NCBI RefSeq assembly: GCF_036884655.1
Contig: NC_088330.1
Span: 31,189,001-31,253,000, forward strand
Origin: Musa acuminata AAA Group
Lineage: Eukaryota; Streptophyta; Magnoliopsida; Zingiberales; Musaceae
Direction: 5' to 3'
Length of the DNA stretch: 64,000 nucleotides
Shown here in pieces: positions 11,595 through 23,021 of the stretch. Under the pieces are notes generated by a model. The model did no database searches. It had not been told where the DNA came from and saw only the letters and a program-made list of their open reading frames with translations. Made by a program: the position numbers and the translations under genes. Positions within the stretch are counted from its first letter, which is position 1. Each line of letters starts with the position of its first letter.

Positions 11595-14500
11595 TCATAA
11601 TTCTCGAGTCATCAAATCAGAAAACTTCAATGCATGGAGAGATGCCGGGCTCGGCTGCGCCGATAACTTTTCAAAGATCTGCTTCATCGTCGGGCGAGTT
11701 TCTGGGTTGATGTCAACGCAATGGATCGCCAATGTTAAAGCTGCAGCTACTTCATCTGCAACTTGGTCAACCGGAAGTGATACACGCTGGTCTAATATAT
11801 CTTTCACAAACAGGCTTTGGCCGGAGGAAGATGATAGGGTAGAAATGATATCTCCTGGGTAAGTTCCCACTAGCAACTCGAATGTGATCACCCCAAAACT
11901 ATACACATCGCATTTGGTGGTCAGTCTCATTGTATAAGCGAGCTCTACAGACAAGAAGATCGATGATCAAACTTACTTGATACAGAAGTATGTCCTCTAA
12001 TTAGACAAGAACATCGCATTTGCACTTTTACTGAAACAACAATCTACGATTCTAAAATACCATAACATGTCAAGAAATCTTCGTATGGAGTTACAAAATA
12101 TTAATCAAAATGTTACCTGGTGCCAAGTAACCATGCGTGCCGGCAAGCATGCTCCAGTTTGAGGTATCTGGATTCAGGAGTCGAGCAATGCCGAAGTCAG
12201 AAACACAAGCCTTGAATTCTGAATCCAGTAGAATATTGTTGCTGGTTACATCTCGATGAACGATAGGTGGAACACAATCATGATGCATGTAGGAGAGAGC
12301 ACGAGCCACATCTTTGACAATATTCACCCTCTTCACCCAGTCTAATTCTGCTGCTGCTGCTTCGATTCTGAGGACGGATCCCAAACTCCCTCTCTCCACG
12401 TACTCGTACACGAGAAACTTGTGGTGAGGAGAGGAGCAGAATCCGTAAAGTTTGACAATATTGCGATGTCGGATTCGAGTAAGAGTTTCTATCTCATTCT
12501 GAAAGGGTTGCTCGTCCACCGTGTTCTCGTGTTCGGACAGGTGAATTTTCTTCACTGCTAGCACCTCTCCACTTGATAATTCTGCTCTATAAACACTGCC
12601 ATATGCACCGGTTCCGATCAAGTACTTCTCATCGAAATCTTCTGTTGCTTCGATGATATCCTTGTATGCAACTTTTCCATCAAAATTCAATACAGAGAAT
12701 GTACCCTGTTTGATGGGATTATTGACAGCTTGCACTCTGTGTTTCTTCCTCTTCAGGAATCGCAAAGCAATTCCGACGAACAGAAGCAAGAGAAGTAAGA
12801 CGACCATAGATGCAACAATAGATAAGATAATGACTGTGTGGTGCTTACTTCCGTGGTGTTCATTTGCAGTAGATGAAGCACATGGAGGCAAACCTTTGAC
12901 AACCCCACACAAACCTTTGTTGTGGACAAACCACTCTACTGGAGCTTCCTGGAAATGCTTGTTATCGGGAACTGGACCCTCCAATTCATTGTATGAGACA
13001 TCGATGATGAACATGCTACGCATATCCCTAAAAGTTGATGGAAGATTACCCGTCAAGCCATTGTGTGATAGATTCAAATTTTGCAACATCAACAATTTAC
13101 CGAATTGCGTTGGTATCTCCCCTGTCAAAGAGTTATGGCTGATGTCGAGTGCGTCTTGAAGGTACACCAGATTGCCTATCTCAAAAGGAATGCTTCCGCT
13201 GAGGTTGTTGTTGTTAAGCTTCAGCAAATGGAGTTTCATGCAATTTCCTATCTGATATGGTATCCTACCTATCAAGCCGTTTCTCGACAGATCAAGAAGT
13301 TCAAGGTTGGACATCCTTCCCAGCTCTGCTGGTATCTCTCCAATGAGTTGATTGTTGCTCAGGTTGAAGTTATAAAGATGAGCCAGGTTGCCCAAGCTCC
13401 TTGGGATCTCTCCTTGGAAGTAGTTTGAAGAAAGGTCCAGTTCTTCCAGCTTTGATAGCTGTCCAAGTTCTGATGGTACAACTCCGGTGATATTGTTATT
13501 TGAGATTCCTAGGAACGTCAGATTGTGCCATCTTCCCCAATCTGATGAGATTGTACCAGACAATCTATTGAAGCTTAAATCCAAATACAAAAGATTGGGA
13601 TATGCCCCAAGGCGTTCAGATACATCCCCGGTCAGTTGATTATGATGCAGACGAACATTCTTTAGGCTCGTACAATTCTTCAATGTTGCGGGAATGGGAC
13701 CTTGGAAGCTGTTGTTGCTCAGCATTAGGATCCGTAGGGCTCCTCCTTTGCATATCTCTGGAGGCAAATAACCAGAAAAGTCATTATCTTTCAATAGAAG
13801 AATAGCCAGACCTGTAATGTTGTTCATCTCCGGAGGCAAAGGACCAGACAAATGGTTATAGGATAAGCGTAGATCGATGAGGTTCCTTGAGATACCAATT
13901 GATGGTGGGATTTGGCCTGAGAGTTTGTTCACTTCGAGAGACAAGTTAGTGAGTTGGTGCAGCTTTCCAATTTCTGGAGGCATAGAACCTGACAATTCAT
14001 TCATCCAAAGGTAAAGGATCTCCAACTTGCTCTGATTTCCCACCGATGAAGGGATGGGACCTGTTAGGCTATTATTAGAGAGCGAGAAGTGCACCAGGTT
14101 TATTAGGTGTCCTAGTTCTCTAGGAATGAATCCCGTTAATTGATTTTGAGCGAGTTCCAACATGTAGAGGTTTGTCAAGTTTCCTAAACTAGGAGGGATG
14201 GAACCATTGAGTTGGTTTGCCCAGAGATCAAGGATGGTCAACTTTCTAAGTCTCCCCAACTCCTCAGGGATGACATCCGTAATCATATTTTTTTCTAGTT
14301 GCATGTCTGTAAGCCTACTAAGGTTGCTCAGAGACGGAGGTATAGGACCACTTATCTGATTCTGGCTAAGATTTAGGAACTGAAGCGCCCTCACGGAACC
14401 AATCTCGACAGGAATTCTGCCTGTGAACCTGTTAGCAGCCAGATCAAGAGATACGAGGTTGGAGAGAGCCGAAATGGTAGGGGGAATGTTCCCGTTCAGC

Positions 14501-14841
14501 TGGTTGTAGCTGAGGTTGAGATTGGCAAGCGATCGGAACGCCGAGAAATTAAGAGCATCGAGTGGCCCCGCTAAGCTCATATTTGGCAGCTGTATCTCGG
14601 AGATGACCAAGCGCCCATTGCGTGCGATGTTGCATGCAACCCCAGTCCAATTGCATGGACTGGAGTCGACGTTCCAGGACGCGAGCAACTGCGGACTTCG
14701 GAGTGTGGACTTCCAATGGAGTAGAGCTCTCCCTTGGAACCCCAGCACGGAAGCTGCTCTTACAAGAACAACAAAAGGAGAGAGAAATACTAGTAGGAGT
14801 AGTGTGGTGGAGAGAGAACTTCTGCGTAGTTGACATGCCAT
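11595..14841 (-). CDS. RLK2, copy 1: MIK2-like LRR receptor kinase
   Basis: Two exons, complement(join(11595..11944,12117..14841)), 1,024 residues. The 172-bp intron is at the same APE-Glu codon and in the same phase as in RLK1. Order: signal peptide (about 1-30); LRR cap with CNWTGVAC; about 22-23 LRRs, roughly one fewer than RLK1; transmembrane helix (about 667-690); basic juxtamembrane stretch; kinase (about 730-1010) with Gly loop, Lys764, HRD 862-864 and DFG 882-884 all present. It is a predicted plasma-membrane receptor with an active RD kinase. Compared with the unit 2 copy it differs strongly in the LRRs and hardly at all in the kinase. RLK1 agrees with the unit 2 copy at several sites (for example SMKALQFL in the ectodomain and FQKTKKH after the membrane helix), so this copy looks the more derived. 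Confidence 0.95.
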
Positions 14842-14910
14842 GATCGTAATATAGCTTAAGAAAGGATTGCAGAACTTTTTGTCGTGGGTTTGGGCAAAGA
14901 GATGAGGGAA

Positions 14911-14920
14911 CTTTTATAGG
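14911..14920 (-). promoter_or_regulatory. TATA box of RLK2 copy 1
   Basis: CCTATAAAAG on the minus strand about 70 bp upstream of the ATG at 14841. The unit 2 gene has the same box at the same distance. Confidence 0.7.
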
Positions 14921-15028
14921 CGATACTCCCCTGTGAAAATAATGTCTTTACATTTACATCCAACAATATCGTGTTATGCACGTTGCCTAGTAGGCTTTTA
15001 CTGTCCTCATCCAATGTTCTTAGAGTGA

Positions 15029-15161
15029 GACTTAGTTTACAGAGTCAATAGAAAAGGGAAAAAAAAATGAAGCACCAATTGGATAATTGTGGTTGTATAG
15101 ACTTAGTTTATAGATTCAATAGAAAATAAAATAAAGGAAAATAAATGTGGTTGTATAATGT
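15029..15161. repeat. Imperfect tandem duplication in the RLK2 copy 1 promoter
   Basis: A segment starting AGACTTAGTTTA and ending TGTGGTTGTAT occurs twice in a row with changes (about 15,029-15,102 and 15,103-15,161). The unit 2 promoter has it once. About 40 bp closer to the gene, copy 1 has also lost some 44 bp that copy 2 keeps at about 42,860-42,903. The two promoters therefore differ in spacing. Confidence 0.7.
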
Positions 15162-15319
15162 GGAAATATTTGTGTATTTCGAAGGAAAAAAATACGAGTG
15201 ATCGGAAATAGCCATTTTTTCTTTGGTGAATCCAGTCTCTTGTTAGTGCCTATGATCATCAGTTGAAGTCTTCGTTTTGCTGTCGACATTTAATGTTGTG
15301 CCACCTCACTGTTGGATGA

Positions 15320-15414
15320 TTGACTTGTGCGCCTGTCCAGTAGAGAAATATTCCAAGAACATTTAATGGTTGATGATTCTATTTCTCTTGAGGTTTGACA
15401 CCATTGACTTGACC
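15320..15414. promoter_or_regulatory. W-box cluster upstream of RLK2 copy 1
   Basis: TTGAC cores on the plus strand at about 15,320, 15,395, 15,404 and 15,409 (the last is TTGACC), three of them within 20 bp and about 550-575 bp from the start codon. TTGAC is the core bound by WRKY factors, common in defence gene promoters (family knowledge). Whether they act here is inference. Confidence 0.35.
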
Positions 15415-15716
15415 ACATCCTAGGTATACAAATCTTTCAACGAAAAGAATTAGTTTTGTCGCCGTACGAATTAAGATGGCTGTTACTTAATTATATTTTA
15501 TTTATTTGTATTTATGTGTATATATTATGATTAAATATAATGATAGAACTATCTTAGATCAATTATAAAGATCATTTTAAATTATATTAAAAAAATAATA
15601 TTATTATGATACGAAGCATAATATTGATAATGTATAATCGGTATGATTCATATTGCTAATCATACTTAATATATTATTATTATATTTATTGACTTTTTTT
15701 AATTTGTATGTGTATA

Positions 15717-15784
15717 AATTATTTTCAAAATTCAAAATCCAATTAGATAAAATTATTTTCAAAATTCAAAATCCAATTAGATAA
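15717..15784. repeat. Tandem duplication, 2 x 34 bp
   Basis: Two identical 34-bp units (15,717-15,750 and 15,751-15,784) in AT-rich DNA. Unit 2 has a single unit at the matching place, so the duplication arose after the array formed. Confidence 0.9.
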
Positions 15785-15869
15785 AATTATTTTTAAATAA
15801 ATTTTATTTTTATTTATTTTTTATTTTAAATTATTTTGTATCTTATCAATTAATGGGCTAAGCGAAAGA

Positions 15870-16240
15870 ATGTTAGATTATATTATCATATCTAATTTGA
15901 TAAGATATATTATGGATATAATTAGATTCTAATTATGATTATTAACTAATAGAAAGGAAGTCTAATTACGATAAAATTCCTTATGAGATGATCTTGATAG
16001 GATATACTCTCCTAATTACTTATCATAATTTTCTCTACTCTCACCTATAAATAGATAAGACATTATAGGAACTATATACATAATATATAGATGATACATA
16101 AATGTGTAGATACGTAAAATTATTAAAAAAATATAAATATTTTCTCATTTCCCTATAATCACGTGAACCGGTCAATGAGAAATTACAGATATTTTCTCAT
16201 ATTCCTTTGTCCCTAAATCTATTAATTATAGTGGTAACGT
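15870..16240 (+). mobile_element. Possible solo LTR fragment
   Basis: Starts TGTTAGATTATA, has a TATA-like CCTATAAATAGAT near 16,045, and ends before ATAGTGGTAACG, which resembles a worn primer-binding site. No internal domain or second LTR is seen. Copy at about 43,706-44,076. Confidence 0.35.
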
Positions 16241-16455
16241 GAAGGATAAAAAGAGAAGAGAAAACACATCTAGTTTTCCATGCAAATTGACATTGTTATA
16301 ATTTTTAAATCCGACAATGGTACAATTAAAATCAGATAAAGATTTTCTGAATAATATTCAAAGGTACACATTATAAATTTAGAAATCTATTATTATTTAA
16401 TTTTAGATTTTGGGATTAAAATTTTTTGTATAATAATAACATTTTATACTTATAA

Positions 16456-16699
16456 GATCGACATGGCCAAACGTGGTAGAGATTGATGAAGAATGCATTG
16501 AGTTAACATAATAAGATATGATGAATATTGACAAAGAATAATGGAAAACATACTAAACCGACAAGATCAAGCGTGGTGGAAACCAATAGAAAATGGTGGA
16601 GAATACACTAGGCTAATATGATCAAGCGTAACGTAGATCGACGAAGAACGATAGTGAATGCACCAGGTCAATACGAACATGCAGAGATTGATGGAGACC
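16456..16699. repeat. Degenerate minisatellite, about 55-bp unit
   Basis: Five divergent head-to-tail units: 16,456-16,512, 16,513-16,564, 16,565-16,619, 16,620-16,674 and a partial one at 16,675-16,699. Typical units start GATCAAGCGT and contain a GAAGAATGCA-like core. Also present at 44,291-44,531. Confidence 0.6.
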
Positions 16700-17224
16700 A
16701 TGGTAGGCGATGCTCGCCCATGAAAAAGTCTTTATATTGGGTTTAATGAGCATTACTCGCCGTTCACTTTCTTTCCATCTAACAGTTGCGATGTTAGCAA
16801 TGGGGCGGAGTGGGTGAGTGATTACTTCTATACCGTGTTATGCACGTTGCCAGCTAACAATCTTCCACAATCCTTGTCCAATATTCTTAGACTAAGACAT
16901 AGTTTCGGAGTCAAAAAAAAAAAAGCAAAGAAAAGATGGAGCACCAATTGGATAGTTGTGGTTGTTTGTACGTTGCTGTATTAAAAATTAATGTGGATAT
17001 ATTAGTGTTTCTCGACAGAACAAAAAAAGAAAAAGAAAAATCCGAGAGGGCCATTTCTTTGGTGAATTCTCGACAGAAAAAAAAAAGAAAAAGAAAAATC
17101 CGAGAGAGCCATTTCTTTGATGTGGACATTTAATGTTGTGTCACCTCATCGTTGCCAGAAGACGATGACTCGTACATTTAACGGTTGATGGTTCTATTTC
17201 TCTTTAGTCTTCACACCATTCACG
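16700..17224 (-). pseudogene. Orphan RLK2-type promoter fragment
   Basis: Clearly homologous to the upstream region of RLK2 (compare 14,920-15,410 and 42,812-43,285). Shared landmarks in order are TAGGCGAT.CTC, CGTGTTATGCACGTTGCC, GCACCAATTGGATA, GCCATTTCTTTG, ACATTTAATGTTGTG and TTCTATTTCTCTT. The TATA box position reads CCATGGTAGG, so the box is lost, and no RLK coding sequence follows on the left. An internal 55-60 bp duplication (about 17,010-17,121) contains poly-A-rich runs. It is what remains of a third RLK gene whose body was deleted. Confidence 0.7.
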
Positions 17225-18129
17225 TCTATGTGAGAATTAAGAAATGTATATTTTATTATATATTTTCTGTTCACAACTCTATTTATAGGAGGGAATGAAG
17301 GGAATCTATGATGGAATATAAAAAACCTTTTGATAGTTTTTATACAAGTCTTTCAAGAGAAAGACGAAGAAAGCGGTAAAAGTCATGACGAAATGAACTA
17401 GCTGTTTCAAATTAATTAAAAGTGGGTTGGAATAGAGCCATCTAATTAACTCTTTCATTTAATTATTTAGGAATAGAATGAAACGAAACCCAAAAAAAAA
17501 AAAAAAAACTCATTCATTTTAGTTTGGTTAAGAAATAACTTGGAACTAATTGTCATAAAAATTCTCTGTGCCGCCCTATTCATATTTTCCAGAAAAATAC
17601 TTGAGTACATTATATGTATCGATTCATAGGATGAATCGGTCCGATCCTCGATGTATAAGATTGATACTATCATTAGAGTAATTTTTATTATTTTTATATC
17701 TTTACTTAAGTACTATAAGTTTATTTAATAATAATATAACTGATGCTATGAAACTCAAAATCTAATAGTAATCAGTTTATTTATAAAAAATAAAATTTTA
17801 ATTAGACATTCATATTGATTTAGAAATAAAAATGACTAAGAAGACTTCTATATTAGTTTTTTTGGCAGGGTTGTACTAAGTTCGGATCGGACACTAATGG
17901 CTTGGCAAAACAATGCCATTAGAGCTTAGATTTAACCTAAGACTTGACTCTGACATTATAACAAAGTGAACCCAATTGACGTCAGCTTTAATTTATCAAG
18001 TGAATATGAATTCGTCTTGGCAATTAATTGGCTTTGGCATGCATCTTGACGTTGGCATAAGAGAAGATTGAAGGATGTGATGATCCATGTGTGTCGACTC
18101 CCCTCCCTTGAAATCAACATAGTCAATTG
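17225..18129. other. Spacer, nothing recognised
   Basis: AT-rich non-coding DNA. I see no gene or element ends. Closely matched at 45,105-46,020. Confidence 0.5.
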
Positions 18130-18187
18130 CGACGACGACGACGACGACGACTACGTCGACGACGACGACGTCGACGTCGACGACAAC
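18130..18187. repeat. (GAC)n / (GTC)n microsatellite
   Basis: About 58 bp of GAC triplets broken by TAC and GTC, self-complementary at the CGACGTCG points. The unit 2 allele at 46,021-46,110 is about 90 bp. Confidence 0.95.
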
Positions 18188-18299
18188 GAACCAATAAATA
18201 AATAATAATTATTATTATTTGAATCTGGAATCCTGTATAACTGAACTCAATGAGTCAAGGGACTTACCAACGTATGAATTTTACCGTTGAACTAGTTAC

Positions 18300-18421
18300 T
18301 TGTGAGACCAAGCGACACGAGATGGTAAGGTAACAGTCCCATTAAGCCCCAAGTCCCTTACTTGTGATGTTGCATGCGACCCCCGACCAACGAACGCGAG
18401 CAATCGCCCAACTTGGAGGGT

Positions 18422-18463
<42 letters not shown>

Positions 18464-18559
18464 GGAGCTGTTGTTAAAAGAACAAGAAAGAAAAGGAGAG
18501 AGTTGTCGTAGCGACAGTAAGGTGGTACAGACACAACATCTGTATCGTTGAGATGCCAT
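18300..18559 (-). pseudogene. Relic of an RLK N-terminus (signal peptide and LRR cap)
   Basis: Minus-strand reading begins at an ATG (18,557-18,559) with MASQ followed by a hydrophobic, Leu/Ser-rich stretch like the RLK signal peptides. After an interrupting CT repeat it continues with DNA resembling the RLK2 first exon: GCGAGCAA, CCAACTTGGAGG and GTTGCATGCGACCCC align with 14,622-14,720. No LRRs follow. This is a second lost RLK gene, separate from the orphan promoter. Unit 2 keeps a shorter version (46,190-46,350). Confidence 0.6.
18425..18459. repeat. (CT)n microsatellite inside the RLK relic
   Basis: About 17 TC dinucleotides; 12 in the unit 2 copy (46,231-46,254). The repeat produces an artificial Arg-Glu run on the minus strand. 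Confidence 0.95.
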
Positions 18560-18908
18560 TTTTATTGTGGTGATCACAGAGATAAGGAAATTGATAAGTG
18601 CTCGATAAAATGTACTCACCTTTCATGCAAATAGTTCCTAACTCGTAGTACTCATCTGCACCCACCTAACAATCTGGCAGATATTACTAATTACATCCAT
18701 CTTGTGGTGGCAATGCACATAATTGTTTTGTTATTTGTACATACAACTTCATCTCGATGAAGATTTCTTAGGTTGATTCGAACCAACCTAAAGGATCGGG
18801 TCCGGGTTTGATTACACGAAACTGACCTAATGAGTTGCTTCAAGATTGACAAACCCAAATCTGCAACAACAGCAACATAGATAGAATTTATGGTTCAAGA
18901 TTATAATT

Positions 18909-18967
18909 CAAAAGAACTCTACAAGTAGCAGAAACTCAACAAGAAAACACACAGATCAAACCTTTCT
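18909..18967 (-). pseudogene. Fragment of an RLK 3' flank
   Basis: CAAAAGAACTCTACAAGTAG and the following CAGATCAAACCTTTC match the DNA just downstream of RLK2 (about 11,478-11,545) with small gaps. It has no coding content and marks another decayed RLK end. Confidence 0.5.
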
Positions 18968-19951
18968 GTAAGGCTTTCAGCCTAGCGAAAAGTTGCGGAG
19001 CGGTATAACCTCGCAATCTCCGCACGCTTCCCCTAAGAGAAAAGCAATGCCAAAACTATACAATTCATTTATCATCCCAAATTTACACAATTGAATAAAA
19101 GTCTAACATTCATCTTACATATTCATAATATGCATATCAATATAATAATAAAAAATTAAATACCTTAATAGGTTTTTCCAAGCATATCCACTGATGACTT
19201 GCTCCTCGATTTCTAAAATATTCAAGCACAAGGGTACAATAGCTTAGTAAGCACCCATAACTCACGTACCAACAAAACTAATATAAAAGAATAAATCTTT
19301 TTATCAAAACTTATAAGTCACTTTTCAATTAGTGCTTGTTTCCAATAAATAACTGCATAGAAAAAAAATTATATAAAGAAATCATAACATAAGCTAATCA
19401 AAACTGAGATTTATATATCGTGCAAATGATATGCTTATAATAGAATAACTTTCAAATAAATTTTTTTTCAAAGTAATATATAAATAGCTAAGGTCATATA
19501 ATATATATATATATATATATAATTTTAGTAACGACAGCTATGGCTATACTATATCCGCTGACAATGTCTAGAATCATATTTAACCCCATGATATAGATAA
19601 CACATGTTTCCCTATGTCAGGACTTAGAAGAATCTGGTTTCTAACAAATACTAATATTTTACCCCCATTAGTGTGGTTCAGATCATAACCACACCAAACA
19701 ATCTGAAACGTTACAAATCATATGTCAAACTTTTGAATGAATTTTTATAAAACATTTGACAGAAACATATAACATTTTTCAAAATAATTCCATAATATTT
19801 TTTACCATAAAATAATTTGTAGGCCAATACTTATTTCAAATAATATTTGTAAAACAAACATATACATTTTTAATGATTGCAAACATGTATAATATATTTT
19901 ATTATTTTTGAATAATAAAGTATTTCAGAAATCAATAAAAATCACATAATT

Positions 19952-19982
<31 letters not shown>

Positions 19983-20554
19983 TTCATTACTTCGAAAATA
20001 GATTAGACTGAGTTGTTCGAATACTTATCTAGATCTTGGACTATAAATCCGACGTCAGAGAATCCTTCCTCTTTTCCTATATCATATGAGATATATAAAT
20101 TAAAATCTTATATGAAATCTTACAATAAATGCATTATTTAATTTATTTTTTTCCTTATAATTTTCTCTCATCTTTCTCCCTTTATTTATTTATTAATTTT
20201 AATCTCTCGATCTTGTTCTTCTTCCTATTTGACTTTTCTCTCCTTTGCTTTAACTTTTTTTTTTTTCTATAATTTCTTCTTCCCTTCGTTGCCCACAATC
20301 TGTGGTTGTTGAGTGACAGCAACGAAATTTTCTTCTTTTTTTTTTTTCTCCAACCTACTGATCCCATCATACTCGGAACATGATTGGCACTTTCCGTATG
20401 TCACCATGTGGCCTACACCACCACCTACGCTGCAAGGTTGCAACATCATAATCTCCTCTCCGCCTCTTTGCTATTTCGTCATCTGCCAACAAAAGCCTTA
20501 GAGTCGCCAAGGCGATCAAGCTTTTTATATATAAATATATGAATTTTCTTTTCT
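18968..20554. other. AT-rich spacer with TA microsatellites
   Basis: No supported coding region. It contains TA runs at about 19,500-19,521 and 19,957-19,981, and a hairpin (TGCGGAG..CTCCGCA) at about 18,993-19,024. Pyrimidine-rich from 20,150 on. The whole stretch recurs in unit 2 at 46,758-48,404, where the first TA run is about 75 bp. Confidence 0.5.
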
Positions 20555-20705
20555 ACTGTTCACTTCATTTTATTCTTGCATTATAGACTTTTTTTTTCTT
20601 CCTAACTTTCTTGTCTCTTTCTCTTGATCGGTACTCTATCGGTCCCGTTAATTTCTCTTTCTGTCTTCTTCTTAGACTCTTTTATTTTTTATTTTTACTT
20701 CTCTT
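20555..20705. repeat. Flanking direct repeat A, left of Copia-B
   Basis: Begins ACTGTTCACTTC and ends CACTTCTCT-like. It is imperfectly repeated at 23,022-23,163 on the other side of Copia-B, in the same orientation. It lies outside the presumed LTR. Confidence 0.75.
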
Positions 20706-20739
20706 TAAGAATTGATTCGTAGTAGTTATCTAGTTATCA

Positions 20740-23018
20740 TGTTCTAGGTAGTTTTAGGTATGTTTCAAGAAGTGACCCATGATTTAGAAGTTATAAGGTA
20801 GTTTCTATAACTACCTCAACCATGGGTGACATAGTGGAGTGAGGTAGTTACCACTAGGTTCTATAAATAGGACCATAGTTCATGAAGTAAGATAGAAGGA
20901 GAATATACTTGGGAATATCTTGTAAGTGTTCTATGTCAATCATCTTGTTTTAAATACTACATTGATTTTCTTGATCGAAAAGATTCTTTTTACTAATATC
21001 GTACTATTATGTTTTTATTATTTCTTTACTCTTTAATCCCCAATATTTATGGTATCAGAGTTAAGTTTCAATTTAAACAGGGTATTATGACTTTCAATGG
21101 TAATTCCATGTCTCAACCCCTTATTCATATCTTCTCGGGCAAATGCTATGAATTTTGGAGTATCAAGATGAAGACTCTATTCGAGTCTCAAGATCTTTGA
21201 AACTTAATAGAGAATGGATATGCGGATCCAGATGAAGAAATCACGCTGAGGGAGAATAGAAAGGACTCAAAGACATTGTTCTTCATTCAATAAGCTGTAC
21301 ATGAGACAATCTTCTCAAGAATTGCAGCAGCGACAACCTCAAAGCAAGCATTGTTAATACTTCAAAATGAATTTCAAGGCTTATCAAGGGTGATTACGGT
21401 AAAACTTCAAACCTTTCGTCGTGAGTTTGAAATTTTATTCTTGAAAAACAATGAATCGATGTAAGATTTTCTTTCTTGAGTGACTGAAATTGTTAGTCAA
21501 ATGAAATCTTATGGTGAACATCTTCCTGATCATATAATTGTTGCAAAAGTTTTGAGAAGTTTAACTCCGAAATTTAATCATATTGTTGCTGCAATTGAGG
21601 AGTCAAAAGATTTATTTACATTTTCATTTGATGAACTAATGAGTTTCTTGTAAGCACATGAAACAAGGTTGAACAGGTCACTTGAAAAAAGTGAAAAGAA
21701 AGCATTTCAGGTTAAGAGAGAGTCTTCTACTTCAAAAGAAGACAAAAAATCAATAGGAAGAGGACGTGACAGAGGAGGATTTCATGGTAGAGGAAATGTA
21801 AGAGGAAAAAGAAGAGGATACTTTGATGGGCATGATGAACAAAGACAATCAAATTATGATAAAAAAAATTATACGAGTGAAATTAAATATCACTATTGTA
21901 AAAAGTTTGGTCACATGAAGGTAGATTGCTGGAAAAAAGAAAAGCAAGCAAGCTATGTGGAGGAAAATGAAGAAAATAGTAAGTTGTTTAGGACTCATTC
22001 ACAAGTTAATGATATCTCAAATGATATTTGGTTTCTAAATAGTGGGTGTTCTAATCATGTGTCAAGCATAAAATCAATGTTTAGAAATATTGTAGAAACT
22101 CATAAGTTGAAAGTTAGACTTGGAGATAACAAGTAAATTTAAGTGAAAGGAAAATGAACAATTAAGGTGAAGACAAATCAATGGAAGGTAAAATACCTTG
22201 ACAATATTTTCTTTGTTCCTACTTTATCACATAACTTGTTGAGTATTGGTCAATTGATAGATGATGGATATTCAGTTATATTTGATGATGGTTCATGCAC
22301 TATTAAAGATAAAATATCTGGTTTGATTACGGTAAATGTTTGCATGATGCAAAACAAGATGTTTCCACTTGATGATTCAAATATTGAAAAGCATGCTCTT
22401 ATCACAACTCAAAAGAATGAGTTTCATTTATGACATTTAAGATATGGACACCTTAACATTAAGGGTTTAAGGTTGTTAAATAAAAAAAAAATGGTTTTCA
22501 GATTGTCCAAGATTAATACACTTGATGTATGTGAATGTTTCATTTATGACAAACAAAGTAAAAAATCATTTCCTGTTGGAAAAGAATGGAGCATCTAATT
22601 GTCTTGAATTAATTCATGCTGACTTATATGGACCTATGAATACAAAATCATTTAGTAGAAGTCAATATTTTCTATTGTTTACTAATGATTATAGTCGCAT
22701 GAGTTGGGTATATTTTCTGAAACTGAAATATAAAACATTTGATAATTTTTGAAAATTCAAGGCACTTGTAAAAAGGTAAAGTGGTAGATACATAAAGATA
22801 CTTCGAACATATAGAGATTGAATTTTTATCTAATGAGTTTAATTCTTTTTGTGAAGAAAATGATATTCGTAGAGAATTGACAACACCATACACACCGAAA
22901 TAAAATAGTATAGCTGAACGTAAGAATCAAACTGTTGTTGAAATGACAAGAAGTTTGCTTAAAGAAAACACCTTCCAAATCAGCTTTGGATAAAAGCAAT
23001 AACAACAACAATTTATAA
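20740..23018 (+). mobile_element. Copia-B, truncated plus-strand Copia, copy 1
   Basis: The likely 5' LTR is 20,740-21,042 (303 bp, TGTTCTAGG..CCCCA, TATA-like at about 20,860). It is followed by a primer-binding site and Gag of the UBN2 type (about 21,090-21,700), with a zinc knuckle (first Cys reads Tyr) at about 21,885-21,930. The protease motif at about 22,035 reads Asn instead of the catalytic Asp. A pre-integrase and part of the integrase run to about 22,990. Many stops are present. No reverse transcriptase, RNase H or 3' LTR follows. Confidence 0.85.
21050..21061 (+). promoter_or_regulatory. Primer-binding site of Copia-B
   Basis: TGGTATCAGAGT, eight bases after the LTR. It is complementary to the 3' end of initiator Met tRNA, the usual Copia primer. 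The last base differs from the unit 2 copy, which reads TGGTATCAGAGC. Confidence 0.85.
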
Positions 23019-23021
23019 TTT

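Noticed and set aside
18296..18619. Arg-Glu repeat protein on the minus strand
   Set aside because: The Arg-Glu run is the translation of a CT microsatellite. The rest is an RLK relic.
18993..19024. tRNA or small structured RNA at a 7-bp hairpin
   Set aside because: No cloverleaf or conserved tRNA box sequences; only one stem is visible.
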